Source: Arcobacter sp. UBA7394 (GTDB taxonomy: Bacteria; Campylobacterota; Campylobacteria; Campylobacterales; Arcobacteraceae). Taken from it: a DNA stretch of 8,023 bases. The position numbers and the translations under genes were made by a program. Location of the stretch: assembly GCA_002470185.1 (NCBI GenBank), contig DKNG01000222.1:5710-13732 (forward strand), written 5' to 3'. Under the pieces are notes generated by a model. The model did not search any database. It saw only the letters and a program-made list of their open reading frames with translations, and was not told the origin of the DNA. Positions 1-5,512 of the stretch are shown here, one piece after another; positions within the stretch are counted from its first letter, which is position 1, and the number at the start of each line of letters is the position of its first letter.

Positions 1-525
1 TCTATGGTATTAACACCAATAATTCTAAAGAATTTATCAAAAGCGGCAGCGGCTTTAATTCCAGAAGATATTATGATGGTTTGTAGCGCACATAATGTAA
101 CACCTGATACGGAAAATCACGTTGTAGTACTTGGTTATGGTAGATTTGGACAGGCAATTGTAGAAGAGCTTAAAGTATTTGGTCAGAAATATGTAATTAT
201 AGAACATAATATTAAGTTTTACCAATTAGGACAAGATAGAAATGAACCTATTGTATTTGGAAATGCAGCCCATAAACATATATTAAACTCTGTAAATATT
301 AAACAATCTTCAGCGGTTATAGTTGCGGTGAATAACCCAGATGCTTTACATATTATATGTGAAGCAGTTGATGAATTAACACACAATACTAAAACTATTG
401 TAACAGTTACAAGTGAAGCTGAAAAATCTACATTAGAAGGTCTTCACTTAGAACATATAATTGTTGAAACAAATCAGATTGCTAAATCTGTTGTTGATGA
501 AGTTATGTATTGTCGATTAGATTAA
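1..525 (+). CDS. Kef-type K+/H+ antiporter, C-terminal part (RCK_N domain), 5' end outside window
   Basis: This is the C-terminal part of a monovalent cation:proton antiporter-2 family protein (KefB/KefC-like, inner membrane). The frame is open to the first base of the window (codon 1 reads Ser), so the ATG at base 4 is internal and most of the membrane domain lies upstream. The visible start, SMVLTPI, matches the end of the last membrane helix in this family. A Rossmann-type RCK_N (TrkA-N) domain follows: the nucleotide-binding loop GYGRFG, an acidic residue at the end of the second strand (VIIEHN), and the later strands FGNAAH and AVIVAVNN. No RCK_C domain follows, which fits KefB/KefC architecture. 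In the family this domain gates K+ efflux in response to NAD(H) or glutathione adducts. The exact ion and ligand cannot be read from this fragment. A hairpin overlaps the stop codon. Confidence 0.9.
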   Translation, partial: SMVLTPIILKNLSKAAAALIPEDIMMVCSAHNVTPDTENHVVVLGYGRFGQAIVEELKVFGQKYVIIEHNIKFYQLGQDRNEPIVFGNAAHKHILNSVNIKQSSAVIVAVNNPDALHIICEAVDELTHNTKTIVTVTSEAEKSTLEGLHLEHIIVETNQIAKSVVDEVMYCRLD

Positions 526-570
526 AAGCTTAGGCTTTTAATCTATAGATAATATTTTAGTTATCTTTTT
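520..570 (+). terminator. Probable terminator region: hairpin over the antiporter stop codon plus a second T-tailed hairpin
   Basis: A perfect 10-bp stem is formed by GATTAAAAGC (520-529) and GCTTTTAATC (534-543) around the loop TTAG, and it includes the antiporter stop codon. A weaker 6-bp stem, AGATAA (547-552) with TTATCT (561-566), is followed by a run of T to 570. The first stem is strong but lacks a clean U tract. The second has a U tract but a weak stem. Together they probably end the antiporter transcript. Confidence 0.55.
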
Positions 571-593
571 GTGCGTTAATAAGTTACATATTA

Positions 594-627
594 ATCAAAA
601 TGTTAAAAATTACAATTTGATAACATT
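594..627. repeat. Two interleaved inverted repeats in the intergenic region
   Basis: ATCAAA (594-599) can pair with TTTGAT (616-621), and AATGTTA (599-605) can pair with TAACATT (621-627). The arms interleave, so as RNA they would be mutually exclusive hairpins or pseudoknot-like, and as DNA they could be protein-binding dyads. The composition is AT-rich, so chance occurrence is possible. No function can be assigned. Confidence 0.3.
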
Positions 628-647
628 CTATCTCAAAGCCTTATATC

Positions 648-667
648 ATAGCATTTAAATAGCATTT
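648..667 (+). promoter_or_regulatory. Direct repeat with 11-bp period upstream of the HD-GYP gene, candidate regulator site
   Basis: The 9-bp word ATAGCATTT occurs at 648-656 and again at 659-667, so the copies lie one helical turn apart on the same face of the DNA. This is the layout bound by PhoB/OmpR-family response regulators, such as the 11-bp-period pho box. It sits just upstream of a TATAAA-type -10 candidate at 672-677 and about 80 bp before the ATG. The binding protein is unknown. The winged-helix regulator encoded at 3016 is one candidate. Confidence 0.4.
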
Positions 668-747
668 CTTATATAAAATAATCATATTTTGTCATTATTA
701 TTAGATTTTTGTTTGTTAGTATTTCTTATGTTAAAAAAAGGTGTTAT

Positions 748-2532
748 ATGTCAAATATAGATCAAACTACACTGCCTTCGACAAATATAAATATATTATA
801 CATAGAGAATAATGAAGCAGATAGATTAGTAACTGAAGAAATTTTAAATTGCTTTTTTAATAAAATAATTATTTCTAAGAATGGAAATGAGGCATTAGTA
901 CACTTAAATGGCAAAGTGGACTTGATTATTACAGATATTTGTATGCCGAATATGAAAGCCTTAGAGATAATAAAAAAAATTAAAGAAATTAATACTTATA
1001 TTCCAATAATTGTACTTTCCTCTCATATAGAAACATCTTATTTATTAGAAAGTATTAGTCTAGGGGTTGATGAGTATTTAGTAAAACCAATAAATGCTGA
1101 TGATTTTAAAGAGGCATTAGATAGAGTAATAAAAAAATTCCAACTTATAAATAAAAATAAACTTTTAAATGATTATAAAAATATATTAAACAAAAGTTCA
1201 ATTTTAAGCAAAATAGATACTAATGGAAATTTTACATTTGTAAATGATAAATTTTCTTATCTTACAGGTTATTCAAAAGAAAAACTTCTAAAAAGTGATT
1301 TTAACTTAATCCACAAAATAAAAAATTTAAATAAACTATTAAAAAAACTCAAGCCCACAACACATACAATTCATGGAAAAATAAAAAATAGAAGAATCGA
1401 TAATAGTTACTTTTATACTAAAACAACAGTTAGTGCAATCTTTGATGAAAATAATAATATCGTAGAGTATTTGTTAATTCATAATGATATTACAGAAGAA
1501 GAAGTAACAAAAAAGAGTATAAAAAAAGATTTAAAAGATGCAAAGCAAAATTTAAAAGATGCAATGAAATTATCAATGCAGTATGAAATGGCAATTAATG
1601 AAAGTAATATTCTTTCAAAAACAAATATAAAAGGAACGATAACTTTTGTAAACGATAAGTTTTGTGATATTTCAGGTTATTCAAAAGAAGAGTTAATAGG
1701 GAATAATCATAATTTAATTCGCCACTCTGATATGGATGAAAGTGTTTTTATTGAATTATGGAAAACTATTTCAATGGGAAATAGCTGGAGTGGAATAATA
1801 AAAAATAGGAAAAAAGACAACTCTGCATATTGGGTATCAACAACAATCATTCCAATAAAAAACAAACACAATAAAATAAAAGAGTATATTGCAATTAGAC
1901 ATGATCTAACAAAAGTATTTGAATTACATGCAGAGGTTGAAGATACTCAGCGTGAAATAGTATATAAATTAGGTGAGGTAGGTGAAACAAGAAGTAAAGA
2001 AACAGGTAATCACGTAAAAAGAGTTGCTCAATACTCAAAAGATTTAGCTTTATTATATGGTTTAGATATTAAAGAAGCTCAGATTTTATTTGATGCTTCA
2101 CCTATGCATGATATTGGTAAGGTTGGTATTCCTGATGAGATTTTGAAAAAACCTACGAAATTAACTAAAGAAGAGTTTGAGATTATGAAAACTCATGCAG
2201 AGATCGGATATAAATTATTAAAAGGTTCAAAAAGACCAGTTTTAAAAGCTGCTGCAATTGTTGCAAAAGAACATCATGAAAAATATGATGGTTCAGGATA
2301 TCCTAGAGGTATAAAAGGTGAAGATATTCACATATACGGAAGAATCACTGCTCTTGCTGATGTATTTGATGCCTTAGGCTCTCATAGATATTATAAAAAA
2401 GCTTGGGAAGATGATAGAATTATTGATTTATTAATAAGTGAAAAGGGAAAACACTTTGATCCTGTATTAGTAGATTTATTTATGGATAACTTAGATTTGT
2501 TTTTGAAAACTAGAAATAAATACGTAGATTAG
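748..2532 (+). CDS. Response regulator with two PAS domains and HD-GYP, c-di-GMP phosphodiesterase candidate
   Basis: A 594-residue cytoplasmic signalling protein that probably hydrolyses cyclic di-GMP. The REC domain (about 14-128) has phospho-acceptor D63 (ITDICMPN) and K113. PAS1 (about 150-250) and PAS2 (about 286-388) follow, joined by a charged helix. The HD-GYP domain (about 400-594) carries E418 and H422 (KETGNH), H454-D455, H483, H509-H510, the GYP signature 517-519 and ADVFDAL 537-543, so the catalytic set looks complete. PAS2 resembles the FAD-binding Aer PAS (NLIRHSDMD, WSGIIKNR). The REC acidic pair reads E20-N21 instead of two acids. I chose the ATG at 748 because AAAGG lies at 737-741, six bases before it. 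An in-frame TTG at 709 would add 13 residues of non-domain sequence and has no good ribosome site. The gene appears to be monocistronic and has its own upstream region. Confidence 0.93.
   Translation: MSNIDQTTLPSTNINILYIENNEADRLVTEEILNCFFNKIIISKNGNEALVHLNGKVDLIITDICMPNMKALEIIKKIKEINTYIPIIVLSSHIETSYLLESISLGVDEYLVKPINADDFKEALDRVIKKFQLINKNKLLNDYKNILNKSSILSKIDTNGNFTFVNDKFSYLTGYSKEKLLKSDFNLIHKIKNLNKLLKKLKPTTHTIHGKIKNRRIDNSYFYTKTTVSAIFDENNNIVEYLLIHNDITEEEVTKKSIKKDLKDAKQNLKDAMKLSMQYEMAINESNILSKTNIKGTITFVNDKFCDISGYSKEELIGNNHNLIRHSDMDESVFIELWKTISMGNSWSGIIKNRKKDNSAYWVSTTIIPIKNKHNKIKEYIAIRHDLTKVFELHAEVEDTQREIVYKLGEVGETRSKETGNHVKRVAQYSKDLALLYGLDIKEAQILFDASPMHDIGKVGIPDEILKKPTKLTKEEFEIMKTHAEIGYKLLKGSKRPVLKAAAIVAKEHHEKYDGSGYPRGIKGEDIHIYGRITALADVFDALGSHRYYKKAWEDDRIIDLLISEKGKHFDPVLVDLFMDNLDLFLKTRNKYVD
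1529..1564 (+). repeat. Tandem 21-nt (heptad) repeat in the PAS1-PAS2 linker
   Basis: The 15-bp word ATTTAAAAGATGCAA occurs at 1529-1543 and 1550-1564, a period of 21 nt. It encodes two consecutive seven-residue units, DLKDAKQ and NLKDAMK, in the helix that links the PAS domains. The length is exactly one coiled-coil heptad, which is consistent with duplication of a heptad within a signalling helix. Confidence 0.7.
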
Positions 2533-2547
2533 ATTGATTTTATTATA

Positions 2548-2566
2548 GGGCATAAGTTTTATGCCC
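2548..2566. terminator. Hairpin between convergent genes
   Basis: GGGCATAA (2548-2555) and TTATGCCC (2559-2566) form a perfect 8-bp stem around the loop GTT. It lies between the HD-GYP stop codon and the 3' end of the minus-strand gene, whose TAA stop (2559-2561) lies in one arm. Its four G-C pairs stand out in this AT-rich DNA. There is no long U tract on either strand, so bidirectional termination is likely but not certain. Confidence 0.5.
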
Positions 2567-2918
2567 AAAGCTCAACTTCTAACTCTTTCTCTTCTTCTTT
2601 TGCGAGTCTATATTGCTCATCATAATGTTTAAGTAACTCGGCTCTATTTAAAAGTTTATTCATATCTCTAATCTCTTGTAATTCTATTTCTTCAATTTGA
2701 GTTTCATTTTGTGATTCATAATATGTATCTATTTGATCTTTCATCGTTTGTGTTGATTTATATTGATACATTAATAAAATGGCTTCTTCTTTAGATATTT
2801 CTCTTTCTTTAAATATCTCTTTTGGTTCTTCTATTTTCTCTTCCATTTTTTCACTTTTTATTTTTTGTACATTGTTGTTGAAATTGTATGCATTTATATT
2901 TATTGGATTAATTGTCAT
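2559..2918 (-). CDS. Small Glu/Lys-rich coiled-coil protein of unknown function
   Basis: A 119-residue protein that I do not recognise. The gene is very likely real. The ATG is preceded by a full AAGGAG Shine-Dalgarno (2925-2930 on the plus strand) at good spacing, and the 3' end coincides with a hairpin. The first 20 or so residues are Asn/Ile-rich and low in charge (PININAYNFNNN). From residue 22 on the protein is extremely rich in Glu and Lys, with segments such as EEKIEEPKEIF, NETQIEEIELQEIRDMNKLL and LAKEEEKELEVE that should form amphipathic helices or a coiled coil. It has no signal peptide, membrane helix or cysteine, so it is probably cytoplasmic. It is transcribed divergently from the response regulator, with a 97-bp gap that may hold sites serving both genes. 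A structural, adaptor or motility-associated role is possible, but nothing in the sequence decides it. Confidence 0.75.
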   Translation of the reverse strand: MTINPININAYNFNNNVQKIKSEKMEEKIEEPKEIFKEREISKEEAILLMYQYKSTQTMKDQIDTYYESQNETQIEEIELQEIRDMNKLLNRAELLKHYDEQYRLAKEEEKELEVELWA

Positions 2919-2924
2919 AGTTAA

Positions 2925-2930
2925 CTCCTT
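2925..2930 (-). promoter_or_regulatory. Strong ribosome binding site for the minus-strand coiled-coil gene
   Basis: On the minus strand AAGGAG lies six bases before the ATG (2918). It is one of only two full consensus sites in the window, the other being at 5051, and it supports this short gene as real. Confidence 0.75.
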
Positions 2931-2943
2931 GTTTTTTATAGTG

Positions 2944-2958
2944 TTATTTTAAAAATAA
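2944..2958. repeat. 15-bp AT palindrome in the divergent intergenic region
   Basis: TTATTTT (2944-2950) and AAAATAA (2952-2958) are exact inverted copies around a central A. The palindrome lies between the divergent minus-strand gene and the response regulator gene, next to the AGTGTG repeats. It could be an operator or chance AT symmetry. Confidence 0.3.
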
Positions 2959-2960
2959 AA

Positions 2961-2977
2961 AGTGTGAAGCCAGTGTG
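2961..2977 (+). promoter_or_regulatory. AGTGTG direct repeat with 11-bp period, candidate response-regulator site
   Basis: AGTGTG occurs at 2961-2966 and 2972-2977, an 11-bp period. The stretch is conspicuously G-rich in an A/T background. Relative to the predicted start at 3016 it covers about -55 to -39, the usual place for activation or autoregulation by OmpR/PhoB-type regulators. The longer word GTGTGAAG (2962-2969) recurs inverted at 5004-5011, upstream of the exported-protein cluster. Regulation by the adjacent regulator is inference. Confidence 0.45.
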
Positions 2978-3004
2978 GAATGTTTTTGTTTGTGTAAATT
3001 TAGT

Positions 3005-3010
3005 TATAAT
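3005..3010 (+). promoter_or_regulatory. Perfect -10 element (TATAAT) placing transcription start at the response regulator ATG
   Basis: TATAAT ends five bases before the ATG at 3016. Sigma-70 transcription usually starts 6-8 bases after the -10, which puts +1 on or within the ATG, so a leaderless mRNA is predicted. The expected -35 position is T-rich (gttttt at 2982-2987), as is common in Campylobacterota. No Shine-Dalgarno is present. Confidence 0.6.
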
Positions 3011-3015
3011 AATTT

Positions 3016-3696
3016 ATGGAAAAATTAAAAAATAGTACAATTTTATATATTGAAGATGATGAAATTACAAGAGAAAATATTAGTACTTATCTAAAAAGAA
3101 AATGCAAAGAACTTTTTGTAGCCTGTGATGGAAAAGATGGACTTGAAAAGTTTGAAATACATAATCCAGATATTATAATTACAGATATTGAAATGCCAAA
3201 TCTGAATGGATTAGATATGGCAAAAAAAATTAGAAAACAATCTTCTTCAACACAAATAATAATTACAACGGCATATACTTCTCAAGAGTATTTATTAGAA
3301 GCTGTAAATTTACATCTAATAAAATATATAGTGAAACCTATATCTTTAGTTAAGTTAAATGATGCATTAAGTGAATGTAATGAATTTCTTGAAGAAGAGG
3401 TAATTACAAAAAGATATTTCTCTGAAGATACTTTTTATGATGTTTATACAAAAGAATTAGTTGTATCTAATGAAATTGTTTCATTATCAAAAAATGAAAG
3501 AGCTTTATTAGATTTATTACTAAAAAACTATCCTGCTCCTACTTCTTATGAGTCTATTGAAACAAATGTATATGATTTTGCTACTTCTAAAAATGCTATT
3601 AAATTATTAGTAAAATCAATAAGAACTAAAATCAATAAAGAGTTTATTTCTAATGTTTCTGGTTTGGGTTACAATATTAATATAATAAAAGATTAA
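3016..3696 (+). CDS. Two-component response regulator, REC plus winged-helix DNA-binding domain
   Basis: A 226-residue transcription regulator. The REC domain (about 8-125) is canonical: acidic pair E13-D14, phospho-acceptor D57 (IITDIEMPN), T84/T85, Y104 and K107 (IVKPI). The C-terminal half (about 145-226) reads as an OmpR/PhoB-type winged helix. It has the family pattern LSKNERALLDLLL, then a recognition-helix region (NAIKLLVKSIRTKI), and it ends with the wing motif NVSGLGYNI. The start is fixed: in-frame stops lie directly upstream, and a later start would cut into the first REC strand. No ribosome binding site is seen, and a TATAAT abuts the ATG. The histidine kinase begins 2 nt after the stop, so this is an obvious cognate pair. 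Likely targets are its own promoter and the four-gene exported cluster downstream, based on gene order and a shared 8-bp word. Confidence 0.93.
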   Translation: MEKLKNSTILYIEDDEITRENISTYLKRKCKELFVACDGKDGLEKFEIHNPDIIITDIEMPNLNGLDMAKKIRKQSSSTQIIITTAYTSQEYLLEAVNLHLIKYIVKPISLVKLNDALSECNEFLEEEVITKRYFSEDTFYDVYTKELVVSNEIVSLSKNERALLDLLLKNYPAPTSYESIETNVYDFATSKNAIKLLVKSIRTKINKEFISNVSGLGYNINIIKD

Positions 3697-3698
3697 TT

Positions 3699-4991
3699 AT
3701 GAGTGATTTATTTTTAGGTTTTTATTTAGGGGTATTTTCTATAATACTTCTTTTTAATATTCTTTGGTATTTATATAATAAAGAGAAAACATATTTATAC
3801 TATTTCTTTATGCACTTAAGTGTAGTTTTAATTGCATTAGATTCTTCATCTGTGTTTGAAACCTCTACAGTATTTTTAGCTATTTCTGCTATTTTCTTCT
3901 CCTTTTTATTTACAAGAGAATTTTTGAATCTCGAAAAATATTATAAAAAGCTAAACTCATATTTTTTTAAGATAGCTGCTACATTTTGTCTTCTTTTAGT
4001 ACTTTTATATATTACTGGTAATGGTGTTTTTATTAAAAATATACCTTACTCTTTTATTTTTTTAGGCTTTGTCCTTATTGCCTACAAAGTATATAAAAAA
4101 GGTTTTGTATTAGCTAAGTATTTTATTTTTGCTTGGGGTGTGAATGTAAGTATAATATTTTTATTAGATATTAAAAGAATTACTGGAATTGAACTTATAT
4201 CTTTTGATTATTTAAGTCAAATAGGAAATATTTTAGAAGCTGTAATTCTATCATTTGCTTTATTCGCAAAAACAAGTATGTTAATTGATGAAAAAAATGA
4301 AAAAGAAAAAATGTTAATTCATCAGTCAAGACTGGCTTCAATGGGCGAAATGTTGGCTAATATCTCTCATCAATGGAGACAACCACTAAATAGAATTGCA
4401 TCCTTTATAATGAATATGCAAATGCATATTATGGATAATTATAAAGAAGAAAAATACTTATTAGAAAAGCTTGATGAGAGCCAAATACAATTAGAGTATA
4501 TGTCTAGTACTATTGATGATTTTACAAACTTCTATAAAAAAGATAAACAAAAAGAGACTTTTTTTGTATCTTCTGTAGTTGAAAATTCTATAAGTATTAT
4601 ACTTCCTACTTTAAAATCAAATAATATTAATTTAGAGCTTAATGTTCTTTCTGATTTTCAAATTAACTCATATCCAAAAGAGTTATCTCAAGTAATTCTA
4701 AATCTTATTCAAAATGCAAAAGATGCTTTAATTATCAATAAGACTAAAAATGCAAATATTCAAATAGAAATTACAGATAAAAAAATTATTGTACAAAACA
4801 ATGGTGAATCAATAAATGAAAATATTATTGATAAAATTTTTGAACCATATTTCACAACAAAAGAGAAACATAAAGGTACTGGTCTTGGATTATATATGTC
4901 TAGAATGATTTTAGAAAAAAATATGAATGCAAGAATATCAGTCGAAAATAAAGATGATAATGTGAACTTTGAAATTAATTTCAATAAATAA
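3699..4991 (+). CDS. 7TM sensor histidine kinase (7TMR-DISM-like)
   Basis: A 430-residue membrane kinase, partner of the preceding regulator. The N-terminal ~190 residues give about seven hydrophobic helices (roughly 7-25, 33-50, 57-75, 90-106, 117-132, 138-156, 172-191), resembling the 7TM domain of diverse intracellular signalling receptors. The protein starts at the first helix, so the extracytoplasmic sensory domain often found before it is missing. The HisKA box has H224 in SHQWRQPLN. The HATPase_c domain has an N box (NLIQNAKDAL, N335/N339), an F box (IFEPYFTT) and a G2 box (GTGLGL). The G1 box is degenerate: N367-N368-G-E-S replaces the usual DNG-G-G. The start lies 2 nt after the regulator's stop with no clear Shine-Dalgarno, which suggests translational coupling. 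The signal sensed is unknown. The exported-protein genes begin 69 bp downstream. Confidence 0.93.
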   Translation: MSDLFLGFYLGVFSIILLFNILWYLYNKEKTYLYYFFMHLSVVLIALDSSSVFETSTVFLAISAIFFSFLFTREFLNLEKYYKKLNSYFFKIAATFCLLLVLLYITGNGVFIKNIPYSFIFLGFVLIAYKVYKKGFVLAKYFIFAWGVNVSIIFLLDIKRITGIELISFDYLSQIGNILEAVILSFALFAKTSMLIDEKNEKEKMLIHQSRLASMGEMLANISHQWRQPLNRIASFIMNMQMHIMDNYKEEKYLLEKLDESQIQLEYMSSTIDDFTNFYKKDKQKETFFVSSVVENSISIILPTLKSNNINLELNVLSDFQINSYPKELSQVILNLIQNAKDALIINKTKNANIQIEITDKKIIVQNNGESINENIIDKIFEPYFTTKEKHKGTGLGLYMSRMILEKNMNARISVENKDDNVNFEINFNK

Positions 4992-4992
4992 G

Positions 4993-5042
4993 ATTTAAAA
5001 TTACTTCACACCAAAAAGAAACTTTTTTTATTTAAAATTACT
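4993..5042 (+). repeat. 13-bp direct repeat in the leader of the exported-protein cluster
   Basis: ATTTAAAATTACT occurs exactly at 4993-5005 and 5030-5042, 37 bp apart start to start. Each copy contains a TAAAAT that could act as a -10 (4996-5001 and 5033-5038). The repeat could therefore be tandem promoters, a paired binding site, or a local duplication. Confidence 0.45.
5004..5011 (-). promoter_or_regulatory. Inverted copy of the GTGTGAAG word from the regulator promoter
   Basis: On the minus strand 5004-5011 reads GTGTGAAG, identical to 2962-2969 in the promoter region of the response regulator. Only one copy is present here, with no 11-bp partner, so it would be a half-site. It suggests that the regulator controls the downstream cluster. 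Confidence 0.35.
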
Positions 5043-5059
5043 CCTTACTAAAGGAGTAA
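5038..5059 (+). promoter_or_regulatory. Perfect hairpin sequestering the Shine-Dalgarno of the first exported-protein gene
   Basis: TTACTCCTT (5038-5046) and AAGGAGTAA (5051-5059) form an uninterrupted 9-bp stem with loop ACTA. The right arm contains the entire AAGGAG Shine-Dalgarno (5051-5056), four bases before the ATG at 5061. As RNA this would hide the ribosome site, as in RNA thermometers and other translational switches. As DNA it is also an operator-like dyad. Confidence 0.6.
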
Positions 5060-5060
5060 A

Positions 5061-5507
5061 ATGAAAAACAAATTTTTTATAAAGTCTAGCTTGGCTTTAT
5101 GTTTATTATATTCAAGCAATCTTTATGCAAAAACAATGACTTTTGAAACAGAAGTATTACCTGTATGTGGAGTTATTATTGATAAAGCAAATGGATCAAT
5201 TAATTTTAATGATACTACTAGTGTTGATGCTGCATCATTTACAGTAAAAACAAATAGTAATAAAGGTAATGCAAAAATATCATTTAATAATATTAATCCA
5301 AGTGATAATATTAAACACAAAGATGGTTTTTTTGAAATTGGTAAAAACAAAGGTAACTTAGAAGAGATTAATTGGAAAAACCCAAAAGATTTAACAATTA
5401 AACATGATGAAAAACAAGAGGTTTATGCCTTTGTTCCTCAAAATTCTAGTTCTATAATCTCTGGAACTGCAAGAGTTACTACAACTTTAGAAGTAACTTG
5501 TAATTAA
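5061..5507 (+). CDS. Exported pilin-like subunit with two conserved cysteines, probable major subunit
   Basis: A 148-residue exported protein whose family I do not recognise. The signal peptide is 1-23 (MKNKFF, a hydrophobic core, NLYA then K24). The mature part (about 125 residues) is rich in Asn, Thr and Ser and alternates in a beta-strand pattern. It has only two cysteines, C36 near its N-terminus (LPVCGVII) and C147 next to the C-terminus (LEVTCN), which should join the first and last strands. This resembles a small Ig-like fimbrial or surface subunit. The fourth gene of the cluster (6251-6706) is a paralogue with the same 111-residue cysteine spacing, the GSI-F strand and the ISSG...EV-C ending. 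The gene has the best ribosome site of the cluster, inside a hairpin, and leads the operon, so it may be the major product. It has no curlin repeats and no class III signal peptide of type IV pilins. Confidence 0.8.
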   Translation: MKNKFFIKSSLALCLLYSSNLYAKTMTFETEVLPVCGVIIDKANGSINFNDTTSVDAASFTVKTNSNKGNAKISFNNINPSDNIKHKDGFFEIGKNKGNLEEINWKNPKDLTIKHDEKQEVYAFVPQNSSSIISGTARVTTTLEVTCN

Positions 5508-5512
5508 TTAGT

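Noticed and set aside
541..550. Perfect palindrome ATCTATAGAT as a separate operator
   Set aside because: It overlaps the terminator hairpin arm and lies just after the gene end, so it is better explained as part of that region.
709..747. Upstream TTG start for the HD-GYP protein
   Set aside because: It adds 13 residues unlike any REC start and has no ribosome site, whereas the ATG at 748 has AAAGG at good spacing.
2935..2940. Minus-strand TATAAA as promoter of the coiled-coil gene
   Set aside because: It would start transcription inside or next to the AAGGAG site, removing its ribosome binding site. The true promoter is probably further upstream and not clearly visible.
4760..4984. Minus-strand open frame opposite the kinase ATPase domain
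   Set aside because: It is antisense to well-conserved N, F and G2 motifs and has no ribosome site. Its hydrophobic content mirrors the A-rich coding strand.
5123..5350. Minus-strand open frame opposite the first pilin-like gene
   Set aside because: It lies wholly antisense to a gene with a strong ribosome site and signal peptide, and has no supporting start signals.
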